Source: Actinobacteria bacterium UBA3012
Lineage (GTDB): Bacteria; Actinomycetota; Actinomycetes; Nanopelagicales; Nanopelagicaceae
Length of the DNA: 7,631 bases
Assembly: GCA_002346305.1 (NCBI GenBank)
Contig: DDZI01000054.1
Location: 704-8,334, forward strand
Reading direction: 5' to 3'
Position 1 is the stretch's first letter. The number at the start of each line of letters is the position of its first letter. Below are positions 1 through 6,305 of the stretch, in pieces. The position numbers and the translations under genes are program-made. The notes under the pieces were generated by a model. That model was not told the origin of the DNA. It ran no database searches and was given only the letters and a program-made list of their open reading frames with translations.

Positions 1-994
1 AGATATCTAGTAATTTTGTGACGACTTCTTCAGGTGCATACTTATATGCAATCGCCCATCTAGGAGCACGTGAAGTAAATCCAAGTTTATTTTGGATCTC
101 AACTTGATCAACTTTAATTACTACACCATCAATCTCATGTTGCAAGTCATGACGATGATCTAAATGTCCATCAATATATTTCTTGATCTCACTAACTTTG
201 TTAAAAACTCTAACTTGATCACTAGTTGGTAATCCCCACTCTTTGAATGCTGCGTATGCAGCACTTTGAGTCGTGAATTCAACTCCATCTACTTTTCCAA
301 AACCGTGCACCAACATTCGCAACGGTCTGGCTGCACTTACTTTTGGATCTTTTTGGCGTAGCGAACCTGCGGCAGCATTACGAGGATTAGCAAAAGGAGC
401 TTTACCTAATTCTTCGATGCTCGCATTTAATTCAGCAAATTCTTTTAAAGGGAAATAAACCTCTCCCCTAACTTCTACAGTTTTTGGGAAACTCTTTCCG
501 CTCAATTGATGTGGGACACCTTTGATTGTCTTAACGTTGAGCGTTACATCTTCGCCAGTTGTGCCATTTCCCCTAGTTAATCCGCGAACTAGCTTTCCCT
601 CTTCGTAAAGTAAGTTCACTGCCAGGCCATCTATTTTTAATTCACAAAGCCACTTGATCTCATTTTTTCCAAAATCTCGCTCTGTTTTCTCAAGCCATGA
701 ATCCAACTCCTCGGCATCAAAAACATTATCTAGGCTCATCATTGGATTGAGGTGATCTACTTGAGTAAATTGAGTTGAAAAACCACCGCCTACAGTAACA
801 GTTGGAGAACTCTCACTTCTTAATTCAGGATTAGCTTCTTCTAGTTTTAACAATTCATTCCAAAGTGCGTCAAAATCTGCATCTTCAAGTTTCGGGCTAT
901 CCATTACGTAATAGAGAAATTGATGTTCACTAATCTCTTCTCGCAATTGCTCTATACGACGTCTTGCTGAATTATTGCTGCTATTAACTGCCAT
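1..994 (-). CDS. ligA: NAD+-dependent DNA ligase LigA, N-terminal part (runs off the window edge)
   Basis: Seals nicks in duplex DNA during replication and repair, using NAD+ as the AMP donor. I translated this strand by hand: 331 codons are open from the ATG at 994-992 to the window edge, about half of the usual 670-700 residues. Domain Ia (about residues 10-65) carries the YYVMD...DADFD nicotinamide-binding segment. The adenylation domain follows: SLDN at 87-90, CELKIDGLAV at 117-126 with Lys120 as the AMP-accepting lysine, TRGNGTTGEDVT at 140-151, VEVRGEV at 173-179, FANPRNAAAGSLRQ at 201-214, EIDGVVIKVD at 287-296 and RAPRWAIAYKY at 309-319. The OB fold, zinc finger, HhH and BRCT parts lie outside the window. 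The start overlaps the end of mnmA by 11 bp, so it is probably the distal gene of the same operon. An in-frame TTG four codons upstream is a less likely start. The family call is very secure. Confidence 0.96.
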   Translation of the reverse strand, partial: MAVNSSNNSARRRIEQLREEISEHQFLYYVMDSPKLEDADFDALWNELLKLEEANPELRSESSPTVTVGGGFSTQFTQVDHLNPMMSLDNVFDAEELDSWLEKTERDFGKNEIKWLCELKIDGLAVNLLYEEGKLVRGLTRGNGTTGEDVTLNVKTIKGVPHQLSGKSFPKTVEVRGEVYFPLKEFAELNASIEELGKAPFANPRNAAAGSLRQKDPKVSAARPLRMLVHGFGKVDGVEFTTQSAAYAAFKEWGLPTSDQVRVFNKVSEIKKYIDGHLDHRHDLQHEIDGVVIKVDQVEIQNKLGFTSRAPRWAIAYKYAPEEVVTKLLDI

Positions 995-2084
995 TAATTG
1001 AACCAATTGCCTGATCAGTACGGTCTATTGTGGCAGAACCTACAACTCGATCACCATCATAAATAACCAGAGCTTGCCCTGCTGCTAAACCATAAAGTGG
1101 CTGATCTAAAGTTGCAGTTAAATTCTCACCATCAAATTTGTAGGAACAAGGCAGCGCTTGACCATGTGCTCTAACTTGGGCAAATCCGCGAAGTAATTCA
1201 TTTCCTGGAACTTGTCCGCACCATTTAATTTCACTGCCTGAAATTTCACTCACTGCGAGTTTTTCATGCGAACCAACAACCACTGTGTTGGATAGCGGTT
1301 CAATTTTCAAAACATATCTTGGCGATCCATCATTTGCTGGAACGGTCAGGTTTAATCCTTTTCGTTGTCCAATCGTGTATGTATAAGCACCTTTATGAGA
1401 ACCTAATTTTTTTCCATCTTCATCCAAAATTGATCCGGATTCACTACCAAGTCGCTCTCGTAACCATCCCGCGTTGTCTCCAGATGGAACAAAACAGATG
1501 TCATGGCTATCTGGTTTTTGAGCTAACGCAAAACCACGTGCCTCTGCTTCGGCACGAACATCTACTTTATGCGTATCTCCCAGCGGAAACATTGCACCAG
1601 CAATTTGATCTTGAGTAAGCACTGCCAAAACATATGACTGATCTTTTTCCGGATCATTAGCGCGATTTAATGTTGGACCTGTTGGTGAATCTACAACTTT
1701 TGCATAGTGACCAGTAACAACTTTTTCATACCCCATGGCACGAGCACGATTTAACACAGCTGCAAATTTTATTTTTTCATTGCAGCGAAGACATGGGTTA
1801 GGGGTCCGTCCAATTGAATACTCCGAGATAAAATTATCAACGACGCCCTCGTGAAATTCACTTGCCATATCCCAAATATAAAAAGGTATCCCGATGATGT
1901 CTGCCACCCGTCTTGCATCATGTGAATCTTCAACTGTGCAACACCCACGTGCACCTGATCGATACTTTTGTGGATTTGATGAAAGTGCTAAATGAACACC
2001 GATTACTTCATGACCCGCTTCAACAGCACGTGCTGCAGCAACTGCTGAATCGACGCCACCGCTCATGGCTGCAATCACTTTCAT
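984..2084 (-). CDS. mnmA: tRNA-specific 2-thiouridylase MnmA
   Basis: Uses ATP and a protein-bound persulfide to put sulfur on C2 of wobble U34 in tRNAs for Lys, Glu and Gln, in the cytoplasm. The 366 residues match the family's usual length. The N-terminal PP-loop ATP-binding motif is MSGGVDS at 7-13. GCCTVEDSHDARRVAD at 47-62 is typical of actinobacterial members. TPNPCLRCNEKIKF at 94-107 contains a CxxC (Cys98, Cys101), and SHDICFVPSGD at 193-203 contains the second catalytic cysteine, Cys197. YTIGQRKGL at 236-244 follows, then the C-terminal beta-barrel. Cys101 and Cys197 correspond to the catalytic pair of E. coli MnmA. The ATG overlaps the stop of the upstream cysteine desulfurase (ATGA), so translation is probably coupled to the enzyme that supplies its sulfur. 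A weak GCAGG ribosome-binding site lies six bases before the start. Confidence 0.97.
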   Translation of the reverse strand: MKVIAAMSGGVDSAVAAARAVEAGHEVIGVHLALSSNPQKYRSGARGCCTVEDSHDARRVADIIGIPFYIWDMASEFHEGVVDNFISEYSIGRTPNPCLRCNEKIKFAAVLNRARAMGYEKVVTGHYAKVVDSPTGPTLNRANDPEKDQSYVLAVLTQDQIAGAMFPLGDTHKVDVRAEAEARGFALAQKPDSHDICFVPSGDNAGWLRERLGSESGSILDEDGKKLGSHKGAYTYTIGQRKGLNLTVPANDGSPRYVLKIEPLSNTVVVGSHEKLAVSEISGSEIKWCGQVPGNELLRGFAQVRAHGQALPCSYKFDGENLTATLDQPLYGLAAGQALVIYDGDRVVGSATIDRTDQAIGSINGS

Positions 2085-3253
2085 ACTAAACCTGCCGCTC
2101 TGGCTCGTTCAACAACCGGTGCGATAACTGAAATTACTAAATCAATATCTGCCTCCGTTGTTGATGTGCCAATTGAAAAGCGAAGCGAAGATTTAGCCCG
2201 CTTGTCATTCATGCCCATAGCCAATAACACGTGGCTTGGTCGAGGAACACCGGCACTACATGCAGAACCTGTTGAACATTGAACTCCTTGAGCATCTAGC
2301 AAGAGAAGCAGTGCATCTCCTTCAGCGCCCTCAAAAGTAAAATGTGCAATTCCCGGCAAATGATCTTTTGCTCCATTTACTGAAGCATTTTCAACTTTAG
2401 CAAGCACTCCTGAAATTAATCTATCTCTCAATTTACTTACTCTCGAAGCGCGTGAATTTAGTTCGGCTATTGCAAGAGTTGCTGCAGCTGCAAATCCAGC
2501 AATCGCGGGAGTATCAAGAGTTCCACTACGCAAATCGCGCTCTTGTCCACCACCGTGCAAGACTGGAGTTAGGTCTAATCCTTTTTTTAATACTAAAGCG
2601 CCAATTCCTAATGGTCCACCGATTTTATGTGCGCTTAAACTCATTGCAGTTACATTCAATTCTCTAAAACTTAATGGAATTTTTCCAAAACTTTGAACTG
2701 CATCCGTGTGAATCGGAAGGCTTAATTCTGCGGCGATCGCTGCAATCTCGCCTACAGGTTGAATTGAGCCAACTTCATTATTTGAATGCATGATTGATAT
2801 CAAAGAAATTAAATTAGCTTCTGCTGCAATCTTCTTTATTGCATCCTCAACTTTTACTTGTCCATCTTGATCAACATCAAGTTCAAGCCACTTAGCATTT
2901 TCATGTTTTACGAGCCACTCCAGTGGATCAAGAATCGCATGATGCTCGATTGGAGATGTGACAATTGAATTTCTACCTTCTGCAAATCGATGCCAGTAAA
3001 AACCTTTTAACGCTAAATTATTTGCCTCAGTTCCGGATGCGGTAAAGATCACCTCACTTGGAGATGCTCCGACGGCATCAGCGATCGCTTCACGTGATTC
3101 CTCAACAACTTTTCTGGCACTTCGCCCTGCGGCATGCAGACTTGAAGCATTTCCGACTATGCCCAACTGTTGACTCATGGCCAGTACGGCTTCAGGGACC
3201 ATTGCTGTGGTGGCTGCATTATCTAAATATGCAGTCGCGCTGTTAATGGCCAT
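2081..3253 (-). CDS. Cysteine desulfurase, IscS/NifS family
   Basis: PLP-dependent enzyme that converts cysteine to alanine and holds the sulfur as a persulfide. The 390 residues fit the family. Visible landmarks are YLDNAATT at 9-16, TASGTEANNLAL at 71-82, EHHAIL at 103-108, HTDAVQ at 182-187 (PLP-contacting Asp184 and Gln187), SLSAHK at 205-210 with Lys210 as the Schiff-base lysine, GGGQERDLRSGT at 234-245, and CSTGSACSAG at 326-335 with Cys332 as the persulfide-forming residue. The Cys-loop and the following PRPSHVLLAMG resemble the actinobacterial enzyme encoded beside mnmA, such as the Mycobacterium iscS next to trmU. No IscU-type scaffold is adjacent. The ATGA overlap with mnmA suggests a dedicated sulfur donor for tRNA thiolation, possibly also serving Fe-S assembly. 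The ATG at 3253 has no clear ribosome-binding site, and the start lies only 17 bp after the end of etfA. The symbol iscS would be reasonable but is not certain. Confidence 0.94.
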   Translation of the reverse strand: MAINSATAYLDNAATTAMVPEAVLAMSQQLGIVGNASSLHAAGRSARKVVEESREAIADAVGASPSEVIFTASGTEANNLALKGFYWHRFAEGRNSIVTSPIEHHAILDPLEWLVKHENAKWLELDVDQDGQVKVEDAIKKIAAEANLISLISIMHSNNEVGSIQPVGEIAAIAAELSLPIHTDAVQSFGKIPLSFRELNVTAMSLSAHKIGGPLGIGALVLKKGLDLTPVLHGGGQERDLRSGTLDTPAIAGFAAAATLAIAELNSRASRVSKLRDRLISGVLAKVENASVNGAKDHLPGIAHFTFEGAEGDALLLLLDAQGVQCSTGSACSAGVPRPSHVLLAMGMNDKRAKSSLRFSIGTSTTEADIDLVISVIAPVVERARAAGLV

Positions 3254-3270
3254 TGGGTAATTCTAGAGCG

Positions 3271-4215
3271 TTAACCCTTTCGAGCAGCGATTGCGCTGAT
3301 GGCTTGCGGGAGCACCGCAAAAAGATCGCCAACTACGCCGAAATCGGTAACTTCAAATATCGGGGCCTCTGGATCCTTATTGATTGCCACAATCACTTTG
3401 CTGGTCTGCATTCCAGCCCGATGTTGAATTGCACCTGATATTCCGCAAGCAATGTAGAGCGAAGGCGAGACGGTTTTACCAGTTTGGCCCACTTGATGTG
3501 AATGCGGATACCAACCAGCATCAGTTGCCGCACGTGATGCACCAACTGCTGCGCCAAGCAGATCAGCCAAAGCTTCAACTGGAGCAAAGTCGCCATTTGT
3601 TCCACGTCCACCAGAAACCACAATTGCCGCTTCAGTTAACTCTGGGCGTCCGCCTCTTTTTGCTGGTTCACGATTGCTGATTAAAACTTTTGTTGGAGTT
3701 AATTTCGGTGAAAGTACTTCAACTTCACAGGTGGATGGATTGCTCTCTGGTTCAACTGAATTTGGTCGAACAGTAATTATTGCAATTCCCTTACTTACCT
3801 TGGAATGCACTACTGCCGATCCACCAAAAATAGATTGGGTGGCAATTGAATCAGCGGTGACATCTACTGCATCAGTAATAATTCCAGAGTTAGTGCGCAC
3901 GGCAACTCTTGCGGCAATTTCTTTTCCGCGAGCAGTTGAAGGAATCAATAATGTAGTGGCGCCTTTTTCCAAAAGTAAGTCAGCTAACCCTTGAGCGACA
4001 AGGGCGCTTGGATGATCGTTGATGGTGCTATCTTCAATCGCGATAATTTTATTTGCGCCAAAAGAATTAATTGCAGCGGAGGCCTTTATGCCGTCGCCTG
4101 GAGTTCCAACCAATACAGCAGTAACTTCACCGGCTCGTCTAGCGATAGTTAATAACTCGCCCGCAGTTTTTGTAATTGCACCATCGATGTGATCAATAAA
4201 TACAAAAGTACTCAT
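3271..4215 (-). CDS. etfA: Electron transfer flavoprotein alpha subunit (FixB)
   Basis: Forms the ETF heterodimer with EtfB and holds the FAD that takes electrons from acyl-CoA dehydrogenases and related flavoenzymes. The 314 residues are a normal length. The N-terminal half (about 1-190) is the alpha/beta domain shared with EtfB. The C-terminal FAD domain shows SGGRGTNG at 201-208, GASRAATDAGW at 225-235, QVGQTGKTVSPSLYIACGIS at 241-260 running into GAIQH, NKDPEAPIF at 279-287, and DFGVVGDLFAVLP at 291-303. This is the family signature, almost complete. The ATG overlaps the etfB stop (ATGA), and an AGAGG ribosome-binding site lies at 4225-4221, five bases before the start. No ETF-quinone oxidoreductase or FixCX partner is seen here, so nothing suggests an electron-bifurcating type. 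Confidence 0.97.
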   Translation of the reverse strand: MSTFVFIDHIDGAITKTAGELLTIARRAGEVTAVLVGTPGDGIKASAAINSFGANKIIAIEDSTINDHPSALVAQGLADLLLEKGATTLLIPSTARGKEIAARVAVRTNSGIITDAVDVTADSIATQSIFGGSAVVHSKVSKGIAIITVRPNSVEPESNPSTCEVEVLSPKLTPTKVLISNREPAKRGGRPELTEAAIVVSGGRGTNGDFAPVEALADLLGAAVGASRAATDAGWYPHSHQVGQTGKTVSPSLYIACGISGAIQHRAGMQTSKVIVAINKDPEAPIFEVTDFGVVGDLFAVLPQAISAIAARKG

Positions 4216-5006
4216 GCCAACCTCTTTTCAGCCAAAAATTCACTAAGTGCATTTCCGCCAGCGCCTTCATCCATAACTTTCACACCAGCACTTCTGGCAG
4301 CTTGTTCATTAAAATCATTTACCAAACTCCATGCACCAGAACCGCCTACTTCAGATGCGCTTACGCCAAGGTCGGCAAGAGATAAAACTTCAATTGTTTT
4401 TTTCTTGGCAGCCATGATGCCTTTAAATGATGGATAACGCGGTTCATTTATTTTTTCGATTACGCTAACAATTACTGGCATAGGGGAACTCATTGAGTCA
4501 ACACCTTCATCAGTAACTCTTTTAATACTTACTTGATCTGCACTTACATTTACTTCACCAGCAAATGAAAGTTGCGGCAATTCGAGTCGTTCGGAAAGCA
4601 TTGAAGGAATAACACTCATACGAGCATCAGTTGATTCCGTGCCGCATAAAATTAGATCCGGATTAATTCTTTGAATCACTTTGGCTAAAATTAATGATGT
4701 AGCAAGAGCGTCAGATCCGGCGAGCGCACCGTCACTCACAAGCACTGCATCATCTGCACCCATTGAAAGTCCCTTGCGAAGTGCTTCAGTTGCTCGCTCT
4801 GGTCCCATGCTAATTAGCGTTACAGAATGTCCGGCTTCTGCTCCACCATTTGCTTCAACAATTTGCAGCGCAGATTCAACTGCGTACTCATCTAAATCAT
4901 TTAGGACTGCATCAACACTTTCGCGGTCAATCAACTTAGTGCTGGCATTTAACTTTTTTTCAGCCCAAGAATCTGGGACTTGTTTTACACAGACAGCGAT
5001 CTTCAC
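4212..5006 (-). CDS. etfB: Electron transfer flavoprotein beta subunit (FixA)
   Basis: Partner of EtfA. It binds AMP in the standard ETFs and contributes the face that docks with dehydrogenases. The 264 residues fit the family. Landmarks are CVKQVPD at 6-12, DEYAVE at 39-44, the nucleotide-binding region CGTESTDARMSVIPSMLSER at 121-140, and the ETF-beta signature INEPRYPSFKGIMAAKKK at 186-203. The start is a GTG at 5006-5004. It is chosen because AGGAG at 5017-5013 sits six bases upstream and because the protein then begins MKIAVCVKQVP, as its relatives do. It is the first gene of the minus-strand run, directly facing the fabD control region. A role in fatty-acid or amino-acid oxidation is inferred from the family. 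No dehydrogenase gene is in the window. Confidence 0.96.
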   Translation of the reverse strand: MKIAVCVKQVPDSWAEKKLNASTKLIDRESVDAVLNDLDEYAVESALQIVEANGGAEAGHSVTLISMGPERATEALRKGLSMGADDAVLVSDGALAGSDALATSLILAKVIQRINPDLILCGTESTDARMSVIPSMLSERLELPQLSFAGEVNVSADQVSIKRVTDEGVDSMSSPMPVIVSVIEKINEPRYPSFKGIMAAKKKTIEVLSLADLGVSASEVGGSGAWSLVNDFNEQAARSAGVKVMDEGAGGNALSEFLAEKRLA

Positions 5007-5012
5007 TAATCA

Positions 5013-5017
5013 CTCCT
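5013..5017 (-). promoter_or_regulatory. Ribosome-binding site of etfB
   Basis: AGGAG on the minus strand, six bases before the GTG start of etfB, within CTTAGGAGT (5020-5012). It decides the non-ATG start. Confidence 0.75.
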
Positions 5018-5051
5018 AAGCCGGATTTCAGTACGAGGCGGATACAGCCCT

Positions 5052-5057
5052 ATGTTA
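5052..5057 (-). promoter_or_regulatory. Possible -10 element of the etfB operon
   Basis: Read on the minus strand this is TAACAT, a TANNNT match that overlaps the left arm of the palindrome. It would place transcription start near 5045, giving a leader of about 40 bases. No good -35 was seen. Confidence 0.3.
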
Positions 5058-5069
5058 CCGGTCGGTAAC
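5054..5069. promoter_or_regulatory. Palindromic operator candidate between divergent etfB and fabD
   Basis: GTTACCG-GT-CGGTAAC: two perfect 7-base inverted arms around a 2-base centre. The TTACCG...CGGTAA form resembles sites bound by TetR-family regulators, several of which control lipid metabolism in actinobacteria. The identity of the binding protein is inference. The site lies 47 bases from the etfB start and 54 from the fabD start. It overlaps the possible -10 of etfB and abuts that of fabD, so a bound protein could affect both promoters. No regulator gene is present in the window. Confidence 0.6.
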
Positions 5070-5075
5070 TAAAAT
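5070..5075 (+). promoter_or_regulatory. Possible -10 element of the fabD operon
   Basis: TAAAAT fits the TANNNT form common in actinobacterial promoters. It starts one base after the palindrome and would place transcription start near 5082, leaving a short leader that holds CTTAGGAGT and the MVVVK mini-ORF. No convincing -35 was found upstream. Confidence 0.35.
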
Positions 5076-5101
5076 GTGCGAGTGTACTTAGGAGTAACCC
5101 G

Positions 5102-5119
5102 ATGGTGGTCGTAAAGTGA
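5102..5119 (+). CDS. Possible five-codon leader ORF (MVVVK) before fabD
   Basis: ATG GTG GTC GTA AAG TGA. The ATG is preceded by a strong AGGAG (5090-5094) at an ideal spacing of seven bases. FabD's own GTG at 5124 has only a GAAGGG run immediately against it. The mini-ORF stops four bases before fabD, so terminating ribosomes could restart on fabD (translational coupling). It is also possible that the AGGAG serves fabD poorly from a distance and the mini-ORF is chance. There is no homology evidence at this size. Confidence 0.4.
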   Translation: MVVVK

Positions 5120-5123
5120 AGGG

Positions 5124-6305
5124 GTGCTCGCCATCATCGCTCCCGGACAAGGCGCCCAGACCCCAGGATTCCTATCCCCTTGGCTGGAATCAGCCCGCGT
5201 TCAGGATTTATTGACCTGGTGGTCAGCTGTTGCCAATTTAGATCTAATTCACTTGGGCACCAACGCCGATGCAGATGAGATCCGAGATACCGCAAATGCT
5301 CAGCCTTTAATCGTTGCTGCCGGATTAGTTGGCGCCCTTTCACTGTTTCCGCACCCATCTGATGCATTTGGCAAAGTTGGTGTTGTCGCTGGTCACTCTG
5401 TCGGTGAGTTCACTGCTGCAGCCGGTGCCCGGGCAATAACCGCTGAATCTGCACTTGTTTTAGTTCGCGAGCGTGGATTGGCGATGGCTGCTGCAAGTGC
5501 TGCGACCCCAACTGGAATGTCAGCAGTATTAGGTGGAGATCGCGCTGGTGTTTTAGCTGCGATTGCTAAATTGAATTTAACTGCCGCAAATGAAAATGGT
5601 GGCGGACAAATTGTCGCAGCTGGTGAGTTGGCAGCGCTTGCTGCGCTCGCCGAAAATCCCCCTGAAGGTGCAAGGGTGCGTTCGCTCTCAGTTGCTGGCG
5701 CATTTCATACCTCTTATATGCAACCTTCAGTCGCGCGGATGCAATCTCTTTCATCTTCGGTGACTGTTCATGATCCGCGCACCAGAGTAATTTCAAATCG
5801 AGATGGCGCAGTCGTTCATAGCGGACGCGCTTTGCTTGATCGAATGATTGATCAGATTGCTAACCCAGTTCGCTGGGATTTATGCATGGAAACTCTTAAT
5901 GAGTTGGGCGTGACCGCAGTAATTGAAATGCCACCTGCCGGAACTTTGGTTGGCTTGATTAAACGAACTCTTCCTAACGTTGAAACACTTGCATTAAAAA
6001 CTCCAGATGATATTCCAGCCGCTCTTGATTTAATTGGTCGTCATGGTTTTGCAAGTGCACTTGATAATCAACCAACTTGGAGAATGATTGTTGCTCCATT
6101 TGCAGGTTACTTTTCTGGTGCAGGTGTTGAAGTTGGCACACACCTTGAAGCAGGAGCAGTAATCGGAACTGTTTCAAACAAACGCGAAAGTGCTGAACTT
6201 AAAAGTACTCATGCCGGAACTTTGATTGAAATTATTGTTGAAGAAGGCGATCCAGTTGCCCCAGGCCAACCGATTGCTCGCTTGCATCCAGAGGGTCAAA
6301 ACTAA
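5124..6305 (+). CDS. fabD: Malonyl-CoA:ACP transacylase FabD with an extra C-terminal biotinyl/lipoyl-like domain
   Basis: Moves malonyl groups from CoA to acyl carrier protein, supplying extender units for type II fatty-acid synthesis. Residues 1 to about 305 are a complete transacylase: PGQGAQ at 7-12, GHSVGEF at 90-96 with nucleophile Ser92, RERG at 115-118 with malonate-binding Arg117, GAFH at 192-195 with catalytic His195, and Gln244 in DQIANPVRW, matching E. coli Gln250. It normally ends just after EMPPAGTLVGLIKRTLP (268-284) and ALKTPDD. Here it continues to residue 393 with a domain at about 319-388. That part contains IVAPFAGYF at 322-330, VEVGTHLEAGAVIGTV at 335-350, and AGTLIEIIVEEGDPVAPGQP at 364-383, the repeated half-motifs of a biotinyl/lipoyl barrel. 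The start is GTG at 5124: an in-frame TAA at 5112 excludes anything further upstream, and MLAIIAPGQG matches actinobacterial FabD starts. The role of the extension is unknown. Confidence 0.94.
   Translation: MLAIIAPGQGAQTPGFLSPWLESARVQDLLTWWSAVANLDLIHLGTNADADEIRDTANAQPLIVAAGLVGALSLFPHPSDAFGKVGVVAGHSVGEFTAAAGARAITAESALVLVRERGLAMAAASAATPTGMSAVLGGDRAGVLAAIAKLNLTAANENGGGQIVAAGELAALAALAENPPEGARVRSLSVAGAFHTSYMQPSVARMQSLSSSVTVHDPRTRVISNRDGAVVHSGRALLDRMIDQIANPVRWDLCMETLNELGVTAVIEMPPAGTLVGLIKRTLPNVETLALKTPDDIPAALDLIGRHGFASALDNQPTWRMIVAPFAGYFSGAGVEVGTHLEAGAVIGTVSNKRESAELKSTHAGTLIEIIVEEGDPVAPGQPIARLHPEGQN

Noticed and set aside
273..458. Plus-strand open frame of 61 codons in the first kilobase
   Set aside because: The minus strand here encodes the ligA adenylation domain without interruption, so this frame is a shadow.
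1319..1618. Plus-strand open frame of 99 codons opposite mnmA
   Set aside because: It is antisense to conserved MnmA sequence. Its His/Leu-rich composition is typical of a shadow frame.
2081..3253. SufS-type (group II) cysteine desulfurase
   Set aside because: The CSTGSACSAG loop, AHK lysine context and position beside mnmA fit the IscS/NifS group, and no suf genes are adjacent.
3674..3994. Plus-strand open frame of 106 codons opposite etfA
   Set aside because: It is antisense to the etfA coding region, with no motif or start signal.
3271..5006. Electron-bifurcating ETF or nitrogen-fixation Fix system
   Set aside because: Only the alpha and beta subunits are present, with no fixC, fixX or dehydrogenase nearby, and the EtfA motifs are those of ordinary ETF.
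4681..5019. Plus-strand open frame of 112 codons opposite etfB
   Set aside because: It lies wholly over a well-supported gene, is Ser/Ala-rich low-complexity sequence with no recognisable motif, and has no ribosome-binding site. It is an antisense shadow.
5021..5053. Hairpin or riboswitch in the etfB leader
   Set aside because: The segment is short, and I could not pair any stem of useful length or recognise a riboswitch core.
6061..6305. A separate biotin carboxyl carrier (accB) gene after fabD
   Set aside because: The frame is continuous with FabD, there is no internal start with a ribosome-binding site, and the AMKM biotinylation motif is absent. A fusion explains it better.
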